A DNA stretch of 64,000 nucleotides from Allolobophora icterica. Its lineage: Eukaryota; Annelida; Clitellata; Crassiclitellata; Lumbricidae. Positions 39,268 to 63,102 of this stretch are shown piece by piece. The stretch spans positions 25,280,036-25,344,035 of the forward strand of contig OY744609.1 of the NCBI GenBank assembly GCA_963556255.1. Direction: 5' to 3'. The notes below the pieces were generated by a model. It was given only the letters and a program-made list of their open reading frames with translations. It was not told the origin of the DNA and did no database searches. The position numbers were made by a program, and so were the translations under genes. The first letter of the stretch is position 1, and each line of letters opens with the position of its first letter.

Positions 39268-39439
39268 CAACAAATGGGGCCTATTCTAAACATGAATATT
39301 TCCAAATCGTTGGCCCCTTGCATGACTGAATTGGCGAGGCCCCCAAGTGATCGCAGTCCGACTCTGAGTACGTATACAAGCAGTATCGCTATTAGGAGGT
39401 GCAAACAGTACTCTTCACACCACGACTTTCAAATTGACC

Positions 39440-40025
39440 TATAGCTAGCCACAGAGGCAGACACAGAGGCAGACACAGAGGCAGACACAAAGACAGAGAC
39501 ACAGGCCGATACAGACACACATGTAGACAAAGAGACAAACACACAGACAGATACAGAGACATACACATAGGCAGGCATAGAGACAGACACATAGGCAGAT
39601 ACAGAGACAGACACACACAGAGATACAGAGACAGACACACAGCCAGACACAAAGGCAGACACAGAGGGAGACACAGAGACAGACACAAAGACAGACACAA
39701 AGACATACATAAAGACAGACAAACAGGCAGACACAGAGATAGACACACATGTAGATAAAGAGACAGACACATAGACAGACATAGAGACAGACACATAGGC
39801 AGATACAGAGACAGACACACAGACAGGTACAGAGACATACACATAGGCATACACAGAGGCATACACATAGGCAGACACACAGACAGACATAGAGACACAC
39901 ACGCAGAAACAGAGAAAGACACATAGACAGACACAAAGACACACACAGAGACACAGAGACAGACACATAGACAGCCGCAGATACAGATACAGAAGCAAAC
40001 ACACAGATAGACACACAGGTAGGCC
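39440..40025 (+). repeat. Degenerate (ACAGACAC/AGAGGC)n minisatellite
   Basis: About 580 bp built from ACAGACACA, GAGGCA and CATAGGC words. All minus-strand frames are open and Cys/Val/Ser-rich, which is a shadow of the repeat. Confidence 0.93.
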
Positions 40026-40365
40026 TAGACATAAAGTTGATGAGAGGGTGTTTGTCCATAAGTAAGCGACTGATTTTAGACGCACCCAAAAGCTGCATAT
40101 ATAATGCTAACATTTCAATGATATAATTATTAAATGATCTCATGGCTCATTACTGACCTTTATAGTCAGTTTGATGACATGTGAGCTGTTCTGTTGTTGA
40201 CTCTAGTTAACGCCATGTAGGCTATTTTTTATTTGATTTTTTATTTATTGCCTCTGGCTATCGACCAGAAGAAAGTGTCACCATGTACACTGTTGTACAG
40301 CCAGGATGGTACTGGCAGGATCCCCTAATTTTAGCCCCCCTCCCTCAGGGCAAGGTACACGATTT

Positions 40366-40953
40366 TTAACATGTATATAGTGATACTGTCGCGCCTGCGT
40401 ATTCGTCAAGTTTCACGTCACTTCTAGGACCAATTGTCGCACGTGCAAACTCTAAAGACGACCCGGCGCATCGCTGTGGAGCCCGAAATGTAGGCCAGTC
40501 AGAACTATCCATGTCATTGGCTAGGCTGAGATCAGAGGCGTGTCTTAACTGTGTATTATCATACTTATTTACCAGGCTGATGGTCGAGTGGATTGGCGCG
40601 GTTGCCGGATGGGCAACAGCCCCAGCAATATTGCTGGAACCAGGGTTCGCTTGTGACTCCACAGCGAATTTATTATTAGTAGGCATTGGCTCGAAGCGCT
40701 CCAAGCGTGATACCAGTAACTCTAATATAGCACTCTGTCTTTCCATTGCAACACTCTGTCTTTCCATTGCAACGCTTTGTCTTTCTGAGGCTTGCTCCTG
40801 GATCACACTCATTCTTTCCAGGCCTTGCTCTTGACTTACTCGCAAACTCTCTAACACGACACTTTGTCGGTCTAAGGCCTGTTCTACTACAGAACTAGAA
40901 CCTGACTGGCGCGATACAGATCTTTCAACATCTGTAGTTTCCATATTAATCAA
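40366..40953 (-). CDS. Gag-like coiled-coil frame, probable LTR-retrotransposon fragment
   Basis: A 195-codon minus-strand frame. Residues ~30-90 are a coiled coil with repeated ERQSVAM units (seen twice in tandem, with a third variant). Next comes a Pro/Ala-rich linker and DLSLANDMDSSDWPTFRAP. No zinc knuckle, protease or reverse transcriptase follows; the frame stops where the element appears truncated. Upstream in gene direction is an LTR-like segment with a TATA box. I do not recognise the protein itself. Gag is the best guess from its position and composition. Confidence 0.35.
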   Translation of the reverse strand: MINMETTDVERSVSRQSGSSSVVEQALDRQSVVLESLRVSQEQGLERMSVIQEQASERQSVAMERQSVAMERQSAILELLVSRLERFEPMPTNNKFAVESQANPGSSNIAGAVAHPATAPIHSTISLVNKYDNTQLRHASDLSLANDMDSSDWPTFRAPQRCAGSSLEFARATIGPRSDVKLDEYAGATVSLYTC

Positions 40954-40959
40954 TTTGGT

Positions 40960-42361
40960 ACAAGTTTTATAAGTTTATTATTTAATCGAAAGTAATAAGT
41001 ACAATCGTAAAGAGGTTCAAGTGTATTATTTATAATCTTATTTCTAAGTTTAACACATTCAGCAAACTATCTTACTTATAGTCAAACTAATTTAAACAAG
41101 TTTTAATGGCTACCTTACTTATAATCTAACAATATAATTATTCTATACAAGTTGAAATGGCTATCTTACTTATCAGAAACAAGTTAATATTACAGCCTTC
41201 TATTTACTTGGAGTAAAAGGGATTTTATCTAAGAATTTCCCCGGCAATATAAATAAAGATCACCGGCCAACGAATTACAAGGCCGGAAGAACAATTCAAT
41301 TTCTCGGCCTACCGTCGATCGACAAGATATTTTATACTCCAAATATTTCCAATATGTGAGAACTTATCTCCGTGAATCGATAAGATATTTATACTCCAGA
41401 TATTCCCAATATGCGAGAACTTATCTCCTTTGCCAATACGTGTAAATCACGTATTTCCACAAATTGCCGAATTATCGAATTTATATTTATATCCACAGAG
41501 AAGACGAAATATATTCCAGAATTTCCGCTCAGATTTAGATTGAAAACACGATATATCCGACTCCAGAAAAGGCGCACATCAAATTCGCTCAATTTGATAC
41601 ATATATTCCAATTGATATTTCAAACACCAGCCGACCACATCGGCGAAAACTAGCGTGCCACACACGCTTCTCCCAGGCGTACAAAACGCCGAATATCAAG
41701 AAATTCTGTGTGCCAAACACACACGCAACCTAACGACCTTCTTCTTGGCAGTCGAAATACAAGTGTCTCTTGAGAAATTCAGACCGAAATCTTATATAGT
41801 AAAGCCGTTGCTAAGGGCCTCAACCCCTCCGCAATTTGGACGGATGTCACCGAGTTATTTTTAGATTCTCCAACTTGACTTGAAAGGACGCCGCTTACAA
41901 AATGAACTCGCATGAACTGCGCTCGCCTTTCAAGTCAAACCCCCCTCCAATTTCTGTGTGTCTGGGCTCAAATGCGGGAGGTCATAATCCTTTGATCGGC
42001 CTCGACCGTCTGTCTGGCCTATGTCGACGTGCGGCTGTCCGTGCTAGCCCTCACTAAGGCGGCATGTCGACATTTGCTTTGAACCCTCTTGTATGCGCGT
42101 TTAACCCGTCGACTCGGTCTCTCTGTATCGCTAGGTCTGTGCGGCGGTCTCCCTTTGAAGCAACCCTCGGCCGTCGAGCGGTTCACCCCTTAGCAACCTA
42201 TTATGTGACGTAGGCAAAGCGCGCGAATAACAGACGCGAAGCTAGTTGAAACGGCAATACGGCCTAGGCGCTATATAATGAAACCGTATTATCAATGGAC
42301 ACAGGGCAATACAAACTGGCGCTAAATAATCGCCAGTAACGAGGGTTAGACCATCGTTACA
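40960..42361 (-). mobile_element. Candidate 5' LTR/leader of the gag-like element
   Basis: Read on the minus strand this would begin TGTAACGATGG at 42361 and contains ACTATATAAG (41800-41791), a plausible promoter TATA. A ~70-bp internal duplication (AGATATTT.ATACTCCA.ATATT.CCAATATG..AGAACTTATCTCC) lies at 41325-41430. No second LTR and no clear primer-binding site were found, so the boundaries are tentative. Confidence 0.3.
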
Positions 42362-42487
42362 ATACACTTTGATCTTAGTCAATAGACCGAGAAGCGCTAG
42401 AGCTCCTATCTCGAAATTGCCTTATATATTTTATTTCACGTCAACAAAAAAGATGTTTAAGGAGGCTTATTTTTCTGTAGCCGTAAC

Positions 42488-42709
42488 CAGGGCTGTAGTC
42501 GAGGGTATACGCGGGTATACAGCGTATACTCACCTCTAGAGACCGTATACTCACCTCACAAAATATTTTTATTTATTTATATTAAAATACTATAGCGTAT
42601 ACTCACAAAATGCTGTAGCGTATACTCACCTCTAATTTGTTTCGGAAAACTAACCGGTAGCGTGTAGCCTACTCACCTCTAATTTTACCACTAGGCCCCT
42701 ACAGCCCTG
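42488..42709 (+). mobile_element. hAT-type MITE, 222 bp
   Basis: Ends CAGGGCTGTAG and CTACAGCCCTG are perfect inverted repeats flanked by 8-bp direct repeats GCCGTAAC (42480-42487 and 42710-42717). The interior has repeated GTATACTCACCTCTA words. Confidence 0.92.
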
Positions 42710-42717
42710 GCCGTAAC

Positions 42718-43349
42718 TACTACAATTCCGCGTATGCAGAACAAGCAAATAAAACACTAAAACGCACTTCAAATATTGCAATTTATAATCCCATATCTTT
42801 AATAGTTTAAGTTTGATTAAATTGTAATAGGCCTAATTTGTGTTTTGGTTCTTATGTGACTAGCCTAATTACGGCGAACGGAGCGTGGCGCCTCTCGCCG
42901 CATTGGCGTGTAACGTCGTGTTTAAGCCTACATAAGAATCGCATGCGGTTTCTATGATAAATTTCATCAGATGAAAGTATACGAATAATTATTATTTAGC
43001 CAATAAACAATTACCTGTATAAGCGTAACATAATTATGCGCTGTATTGTCTATTACCATTTAAATGACATTTAATTTAGGCTAATTTTGAAGCTAATATT
43101 GTATAACTTTTTCAGTGCGTAACGATGCCGCAGTTAGCATACATGTACAGGCCTTGTTGTTGTTAGTATCCCCCCAGCTTAATAGTTACTTCCTCGAATT
43201 GTTTCTATGTAACAAGTTGCGTTATTGTCAACTTGAGTCTATGATTAAACGGAAATGGCTTGCTTGCTTGCTTGCTTGCTTACTTACATCCGTGACGCGT
43301 TTAAAAGGTGACTAGGTCACCAGCGCAGACGACGACCTTGACTACAAAA
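42718..43349. promoter_or_regulatory. GOT1 upstream region and candidate promoter
   Basis: A TATA-like TTTAAAAGG lies near 43301, about 50 bp before the start codon. It is followed by AGGTGACTAGGTCACC, an inverted/direct arrangement of nuclear-receptor-like half sites, and a short leader ending TACAAAAATGG. A GCTT repeat lies at about 43257-43280. Confidence 0.4.
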
Positions 43350-55825
<12,476 letters not shown>

Positions 55826-55900
55826 TTTACCAGTCAATGACTTTCCCTCTGATTTCTAATGATGTTTTTAGTCTATAACATGATTAATTGTATATGTTGC

Positions 55901-55906
55901 AATAAA
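55901..55906 (+). terminator. GOT1 polyadenylation signal AATAAA
   Basis: Canonical hexamer 76 bp after the GOT1 stop codon, followed by a TTCTGCAACTAC cleavage region. Confidence 0.65.
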
Positions 55907-55909
55907 TAT

Positions 55910-57420
55910 TCTGCAACTACTGATAAATATTCTATAGCTGTCTACATATGTTGCTGATTTGCTCAGTTATAAGACATGAACTTTTATCTGTGTTTAATTT
56001 TTCTTTATTGACTGCATCTCTATCTACTGTTAATTCCACAAACAGATAAATTACAGTCTTAATTCTTCTATTACTGATTGATTATTCTATAAAAGTCAAG
56101 GGTCAGTTGTAGCATGTTGTATGAATGCAAACTATTCACTGCAAGTTGATTTCAAATCATTTACACATCAATTAACAGTGTTAATTATTTTTCTGCATGT
56201 ATTTGTAAATCGACGAATTAAACTTGTACTCTGGTGACTTCTATAGCTTCACTGACATTTAATTTTAATTTTGTTTGTTTGAAGGTCATTTCCAAAAACT
56301 AGGTTGTTTTGCTCCCTTCTGCTGGTCTTAAAACTGTCTTAGATGCAAATTGTCATATCAGAATAGAGAATTTAAAGTCAGCTGTTGTGGCTGTTCGGTG
56401 TTTTTGGCCTCGTCTTTGAATGCAGTGGGAATTTTTTTATGCTTATGATCTTGAAGAGGCCAGTTTTTGCTCAGTATTTATGAGTTGCCAACTTAAAATC
56501 ACTAGGTCTATTATGTCTGAAAGGTTGTTGTTGTGATAGATGAAATATTCAGTAGACTGTTGATTTGAATTAGTTTTAGTTTATTAGGGCTCTGGAAGTA
56601 GCATGTAATGCTCTAATGCTTCTTTACATCTGGTGTGATGTGTGCGTGTGGTAACGGCATAAATTCTACATTTACTTTTAGAGCTTGATTTAGAGATTGT
56701 GTTAAAATTTTTGGCAGGAAGCCAGAGTTGTCAATGGAATTTATTGAACCGATGCTGATTTGCATAAAGTAGAATGACTTTTACTGAAAAGCTATGTATT
56801 ATTTGCAGACAAGGTTTTCACCATATGATGTAATTGTGATGCAGAAGGAAATCTGAACATCAAAATAAAAATATTTTTCGTTTAGTTTTGTCTGAATATC
56901 ATATAAAATAATATTCAGATAGGATTTGCTGAATATGTTCAACCCAGAAGTTGGGTTAAAATCCTTCAGGAATCAGGAATAGAATTTATTCTATTAGATC
57001 ATCTATTAGATCATCTGTGGCCAAGTATTGTATAATGCCTTTTAAGGACCTTTCAAACCTATGTATTAGTAATCTTCATTATTTGATGCACTGACTCAAG
57101 GTGTGAAATGTCGATGTAAAGATTAGCTGGGGAGGGGATAGAGCAGTCATAAACAGTAACGGCTGAGGCCAAGAAAATGAAGTTGCAAATGCTTTACTAG
57201 TGGCATTTACTTATAGTTCCTTAACACTTTAATGACAAGAATGTACTAAAAGTGACTGGGAAACCAATGAGGCTCATCGTCAAAGTGTTAAACCACTGAT
57301 TATTGGAATTACATGTAGTTATAAGTTGAATGATACATCATTTATGAAGGAGTATGGCGTTCTGCTTTAAATGTAAATCAAATGAAATTGTTATTATTTA
57401 TCACATAATTTGATTGCACT
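55910..57420. other. Intergenic, no gene seen
   Basis: AT-rich sequence with no convincing exon. GAGGC(T/C)AAGAAAATGAAGT at 57165 repeats a word of the SINE at 24366, so an old SINE tail is probable. Confidence 0.4.
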
Positions 57421-57895
57421 AACGTGTGAGAGCACAAGTAGCTGGAAAAGGATGCCTTCAAATCATTGCAGAAAGAAATTAGAGAAATCTGGTGGTAGTG
57501 AATTTCAAAGATTTGCAAGAAGGCATGATAAGTGGGGAAAGCGGTGTGTCAGAGAAGGCTGGTCTTAAGTGTGTCCTGGTGGTATTAAGCGACAATGGAA
57601 TACATACGCAAAGGTAGCTAGCTCGGTGCTAGACCATGAAGTGCCTTACATGCAAGGATAACAACTGTACAGTGAACTTGAGCTGGAAAAGATAACCCAT
57701 GTAATTTTGAAGACATTAAACCTGTTGCAACGAGAAGGATTAGTTTTCCATAGATTTTAGTCAACTCTTGTATAAATGGAGACCTTGGAGGAAACTGAAA
57801 AACTTGGTGAGCTGCTGAACGCAGAACTGATTGTATGAAGTCAGAAGGGTGGAAACTGAGCATTGAATTGCAATGATCCAAGCTAATTCATGATG
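57420..57895 (-). mobile_element. Degenerate LINE reverse-transcriptase C-terminal fragment
   Basis: On the minus strand MDHCNSMLSF, FIQSVLRSAAHQV and ILACKALHGLAPS match the L-D-Y-C-N-S-L-L ... LQ-x-V-L-x-A-A ... KALHGLAP landmarks of CR1/L2-like elements. Stops appear after LAPS. Confidence 0.65.
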
Positions 57896-59320
57896 AAGAT
57901 GGTGAAGAGCATAGCACAGCATCTTGAGTTAAAGACTGGCGAAAAGGTCCGAGTTGCCTCTGGTTAAAATAGCCTGATGATGTAATTTAGGCAAAATAAT
58001 CTTGAGATTTCCAGAGTCCCCAAAAAAGCCAAGGTGTGGGAACCCACTTGTTCACAGAAGATTCCAATGTCGACTTTAATGAAAACTCCATTAATTTGTA
58101 TAATGTATCTTGTAGGCATATGGGAATGCTAGGCATATTAGTTCTGGGAGAACCACATAAGAAATTCAGTTTATTCATGTTAAGATATACTCGGTTTCAA
58201 TACATCCAGCCATGTACTGAGGACTTGAGACATGCACAAGCATAATATTTATAAGCTTATAGTTCAATTACTGAATGGACTAGGCAAGATGCATGTATGT
58301 GGTCATCAGAATATGCATAACTATAGTGATTAAATAATGATACACGTATTAGAAAAATTACTGGCGTTGAATACAACAGAAAGAGTAAGGACCTATCGCA
58401 GAGCCATTAGTAACGCCTTATGTGAATGACGTTGAGGGGGATAAGCCACATATCACGTGTCATGACAGATTATGTGGTCGAGGTCGACCAATCTGAACCA
58501 GGTATAAACTAAACCAAGTAGTCAAGGTATATTGGTCAATATTTCCAGAAGAATAATACATCAAGAAAGCAAATGAGATACAGCGACCAGTATCAGCAGA
58601 TGGTATGATACAATTCAGAACGCCATGGTAGTTTTTGTGGAATGCCATACGCAGAAATGAAGATGATTTCTTAAATTAATTTATTAAACTGTTCGCTAGC
58701 ACTTCATACTCGTAACTGCCTCAGCGAAATCGTTAAAGGATGATTATTTCTCTTCTTCATGGAATTCGTTAAGGGACTACTCTTTTTCTTTAATACATTG
58801 CCAAATATATTGATGTCGTGAGACGTGTAATAGCGCTCAATCAACTGTATCAAATATTTATAGTTCAATTTCCTGGAATTCTCTGCGAACCTGTGGTGTT
58901 TACAAATGGCTACCAATCGTTGAATGTTTAAATACAATTCTCGAAGGATTTCAATACTTTACCGCTTACCCTTTTAAATAAAGGAACAACAAAACAAGAT
59001 CCGTGAAGATCACCTAATTATTTCTCATGGAGTCAGATGACGTAAAGTTCTTAAGAGATCAAGGTTGATACTTTTATAATGTCGATGAACTGATGATCGT
59101 TAGCGAGCTAGTTCCTACACGTCTGTCGAAGGCAGTGTTTTGGGAATGCAATGCCAATGGTCCTGGACAAGAATTGTGATATTATTCAGTAATGTAATAT
59201 GATAAAGACGGTAATTTTTCTTCAAAGATCTTTATGACTAGACCAGTTTACGCCTTGGGGTCTTATATATGAGCGCTATAGAAAGCACCAGGCTCATCGT
59301 ATCTTGATTTCACATGGGCT
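57896..59320. other. No gene seen
   Basis: Unique-looking AT-rich sequence; open frames here are short and lack family signals. Confidence 0.35.
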
Positions 59321-59324
59321 CTTG

Positions 59325-59815
59325 GGCCCAGGCTCCATGATGTGATACGGGCGACCACTGTCAATCGTATGTTATACTGTTCTCAGGTATGGTTAGGCTT
59401 TGCCAACAAGCAGGAATTGGATCATTTGGGTGCAATTATTCGTAAGTTGGTTCGTCTTGGCTACCTCCCTCCTTCTTTTCCAACTTTTGAGGAACTCTGC
59501 AAAAAAACTGATTGTGATCTCTTTAATAACATTCTTGAAACCCTAGTCACCTCCTCCATGACCTTCTACCTGCCGTTCTAAAGACTGGGTATGATTTGCG
59601 CCCACGTTCTCATAATCTGGTCCTCCCTAGATTTGACTCCCTTACCCAACGAGGTTGCTTGGGTAGGATGCTATATACAGTTAGGCTCTGTTGCTATTAT
59701 TTCATTTTAGATCTAACGTTATTATTTCTGTACTATTTCCTTTCCTCTGTGTGTAATGTTGTATGTAAAGCGCTGTGCGTTTGCTAGCGTTTATTAAAAA
59801 ATTAATATACTTACT
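59325..59815 (+). mobile_element. LINE 3' fragment
   Basis: Frame 59342-59581 reads VNRMLYCSQVWLGFANKQEL then AIIRKLVRLGYLPPSFPTF, a reverse-transcriptase C-terminal pattern (Y-x-x-x-V-W ... RA-R-x-I). After a frame change it continues YDLRPRSHNLVLPRFDSLTQ. The 3' end is AAGCGCTGTGCGTTTGCTAGCG with a short A/T tail. Confidence 0.65.
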
Positions 59816-60492
59816 TAGCTACGAGCATTGTAGAAGGCATTCGTACATTTATTATGCAGATTTGCTGCCTCACAAAAGATTTTGGCGAAGGAAAAAATAC
59901 AGTTTAAAGACGGTTAATGCTGCCTGCTTTCTTGAGAACTAATCTCAGTTACTTTCGTTTCAAAGCGAAAACTGCTGCCTTGCATAAATGTAAGGCCCTT
60001 CACTGATATCAACCAGCAGATCTGAAATAAAGAAAACAGAATTGAACAGCTATTAACCATTACAAAGAAAACCAGTCAGGGCATTAACCATTACAAAGAA
60101 AACCAGTCTTATATATCAGAAGCATTTTAGTAGATTTTTCAATTTTGTTGACTTTTGTTGACGTGTTTGGTCTCTTGTAAATTTTTGTAAGCACAGACAG
60201 TCTAGTTTAAGACTATGGAATGCCTGTAATGTGCCACTGATAAAAACTTGTGACCAGTGTTGGTGCAACGAATGTGTTTGTTAGGGAAATAAGTTTGTTA
60301 TGCAGTGTCTTTGACATTGTTTGACACGTGATTTAATTACAATATTGTTTTGAGATTTATGAGGGCTACCTTCTTATTTCTGGGCACGTTTGCATGATTT
60401 TTAATTGAGTTTGGAACTGGGAAGGTTGTGAATTTATTCTATGCATTATGGCAACATGGTAGCTGATTGGTGTTGCTTTATAATGTGGATGG
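59816..60492. other. Intergenic; 26-bp direct repeat
   Basis: ATTAACCATTACAAAGAAAACCAGTC occurs twice in tandem (about 60052-60108) separated by five bases. Nothing else was recognised. Confidence 0.5.
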
Positions 60493-60974
60493 TAGGGAGT
60501 AACCGATAAGCACTTTTCTTCCGATAACCGATACCGATAATTTAGCACGTTTTATTGGTGATTCCGATACTGATACCGATAATCGCAAATATTTGTTGAG
60601 CTTGTGAGTGAAGTTATCACAATATGATGGTTATGTTAAAATATATATTATATACAGATATATTAAAACTTTGTGGCATTTCGCTATGTATTTTGCGATA
60701 GCCTTGCTGAAGTTGCGGAAAATTTCGGTCCATGAAAAACTACATCAGCAAACTTATTTCTGAAAATGTATCAATTTAGAATTTTAGATTAATTTTAAGC
60801 ACATTTCAAGGAAGCGCACCACTTTCATTAGCTTTCTCAGGAAGCGCACCCCCGTAAAAATTACGATTTTTCGAACTTTTTATCGGTGATAGAATTTTCG
60901 GATTTTCCGATAATGGGATTTGAAGTAGTTATCGGTGCTTATCGGTTTCCGAGCCAATAACCGGTTACTCCCTA
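60493..60974 (+). mobile_element. hAT-type MITE, 482 bp
   Basis: Ends TAGGGAGTAACC and GGTTACTCCCTA are perfect inverted repeats flanked by an 8-bp duplication GTGGATGG (60485-60492 and 60975-60982). Sub-terminal CCGATAACCGATA and ATCGG.TATCGG words also form inverted repeats. Confidence 0.92.
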
Positions 60975-61634
60975 GTGGATGGTGCAGTTTCAAGCCTTCT
61001 TATTCGAGTCACTCAGAGTGTAAGAAATAGAGAGTGAGCGAGAACAGAAATAAGGCTTCATTCTTGCCCCATTTTTAGTTTAAACACCATCCGTCATGTT
61101 CCTGCAGTAACCTGTCCCCATTTCTTCACCATCCCTGCAAACACTGTTCCATCACCCACTATCCCGCATGATAAAGTTTCATCTCTGAGCCGTCCTGACA
61201 TCTTACAGGAAGGAAACACATCAATATATAGCATTTTCATTCAAAGCATATTATTAAAATTTACAAAATGATAAACGCCTATCATTCATCAATTAATTAT
61301 TTGTTTAAGCAATGGATAAACAAAAGAAATCAGAGCAGATCATCGAGGAATGTCTGTCATGGGCCTGATATGCCTTTTAAAATACTTTACTGCAATCAAC
61401 AATCCTCAGCTAGCTCTTCACTTCTGTACAAAAGTATCTGGTCTGATGTATATGTTGCGGATTTAATTTAAGAGGAATTGTTGACTTATTCCATGAAAGA
61501 AATGAAGTTGATTTCCCAACTGGCTGGTTAATTATTTCATTGATCAGTTGATTGAATGGTTGATTGTTTGAATGATCGATTGGCTAATAAAGTGTGTACT
61601 TATTGCCGTACTGTGTTGATTATAAAATTCATAG

Positions 61635-63102
61635 TTCAAAGACTCACTGCTGTTCTTGGGGACTACCAAGAACGATATAATTTGCCACCCACTGAACCAC
61701 AGGTAAGACAAACAGCAACCTCAGCAGCCAAATCATCTTCTCATCTCATATGTATGCATGTGTGTATGTTGTATGTATGCTTGTATGCATACATACAAGC
61801 ATAAATATATGTATAAAAGCATGTATGTATGTTTGCATTTGGTTATATATTATATATATGTATGTATGTATGTATTGGGGCATGACATGTCCTAGAGGTA
61901 AGGTATTTGCTGGGGGGTGACTTGTCAATGCTCATACCACACCAAAGGTGCCAGAACAGGACTGAGGCTAGCTGAATGAGGGAGTTCGGCCACTTTTTTG
62001 GAAGAGTATAAATCAGTATATTTAAGGAGAATCAGGAGCACATCTGGTTCTCTTAAGTTTTGGGTTGGTAGGAAACATTATCTGTGGAACTGTGGAAAAT
62101 TAGTTGTTTGAACTGTTTGGCTGAACTTTCATTGAAAAAGACAAGTTGACAAGAGATAGAGCTGTTCATGTTGAAGCCTGAACCTGACCCTAGATAGAAA
62201 CAAGGCTAACGCGAGGCAACATGCAACAGTATTTGTGTATAGGGTGCAAGAGGAAAGGTCTCTTATGGCTACTATTAGAGAAAGATGGAGGAAGTGGATT
62301 GGTCTTGTACTGAGAGGGGATTCCCTACTATCTTGGAGGGAAGAATGGAGTGAAAGAGAATGAGGGAAGACCTAAACAGATGCTGCTGGACTGGATGATG
62401 GTGGATGGATACAGTACACTGAAGGAGGAAGCCCAGCATCGAGAAGAGTGGCACCATTGGATGTTTGGAGAACTTGAAGAAGATTTATGTAGTGCATATA
62501 CAGAGAATTTGATGCCTTGTTTGCCATTAAATTAAATCTATCTCTGATGTGATTTTGTTATCAGACCAGTTTTACTGTTTCAACATTAGAATGAATTCTT
62601 TTGTAGGGTTTTCAGCTGTTCAAAGATTGTAGTTTTATAAAAAAAATTTATTAGGATATATGTCTGCTGCTGTTTTACTTTTGGAATTGAATCTTTTTAT
62701 GAGTTCTGTTAGTGGTGGTTTACCAATAGAATAGCTGGTGTTTATTTTTAGGATCATTTGCATGATGCAGGGGATGTCCCAGATCTGCCATGGAGCACAG
62801 ACAGGCAGTAAGTGTAATCAGTGGGATCATAAATTACATTATTTATAGCCAAATAGACTTAATGAAAGAATTAAAGGAAAATGCCTTCTGATTTATGAAA
62901 GCCTGTCCACAGCAGTGCATGATGATCCTCATGATCATGAGTAATCGATCATGAGCAAATGTTGGATCTGAATTCCTGATTATTATCTAATACTTGTGTA
63001 GCAGCAATTCAAAAGGATCTTGTCATGAAATTATAATCTTTTAGAGAAGAAGAGGAAGAGGAGAAGTACCAGAGGAAGAGGAGGAGGAGGAAGAAGATGA
63101 AG
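61635..63102 (+). CDS. Candidate internal exons of an unidentified gene
   Basis: Three segments with splice-like borders join in frame: 61635-61702 ([23 protein letters not shown] ignoring the split first codon), 62752-62807 ([18 protein letters not shown]) and 63045-63102 (Glu run, [13 protein letters not shown]). Phases agree (exit 0, exit 2, entry 2) and donors are GTAAGA, GTAAGT and GTGAAA. The product is charged and partly low-complexity; I do not recognise a family. A LINE relic lies in the intron between the first two. It could be chance, especially the third segment, which comes from a GAAGAG-rich stretch. Confidence 0.33.
61745..61875 (+). repeat. (TATG)n microsatellite, interrupted
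   Basis: TATG/TGCATA words with several interruptions. Confidence 0.85.
62215..62545 (+). mobile_element. LINE ORF2 C-terminal relic
   Basis: [17 protein letters not shown] followed, after a frameshift, by [13 protein letters not shown] and [17 protein letters not shown]. This resembles the R-x-x-x-W-x-G-H-V-L-R ... RGRP-K-x-x-W ... A-x-D-R-x-x-W C-terminal block of RTE/L1-type reverse transcriptases. Confidence 0.65.

Noticed and set aside
39392..40143. Three overlapping 180-230-codon Cys/Val/Leu-rich minus-strand frames
   Set aside because: All three frames of one strand are open at once because the ACAGACAC-type minisatellite lacks stops; not a cysteine-rich protein.
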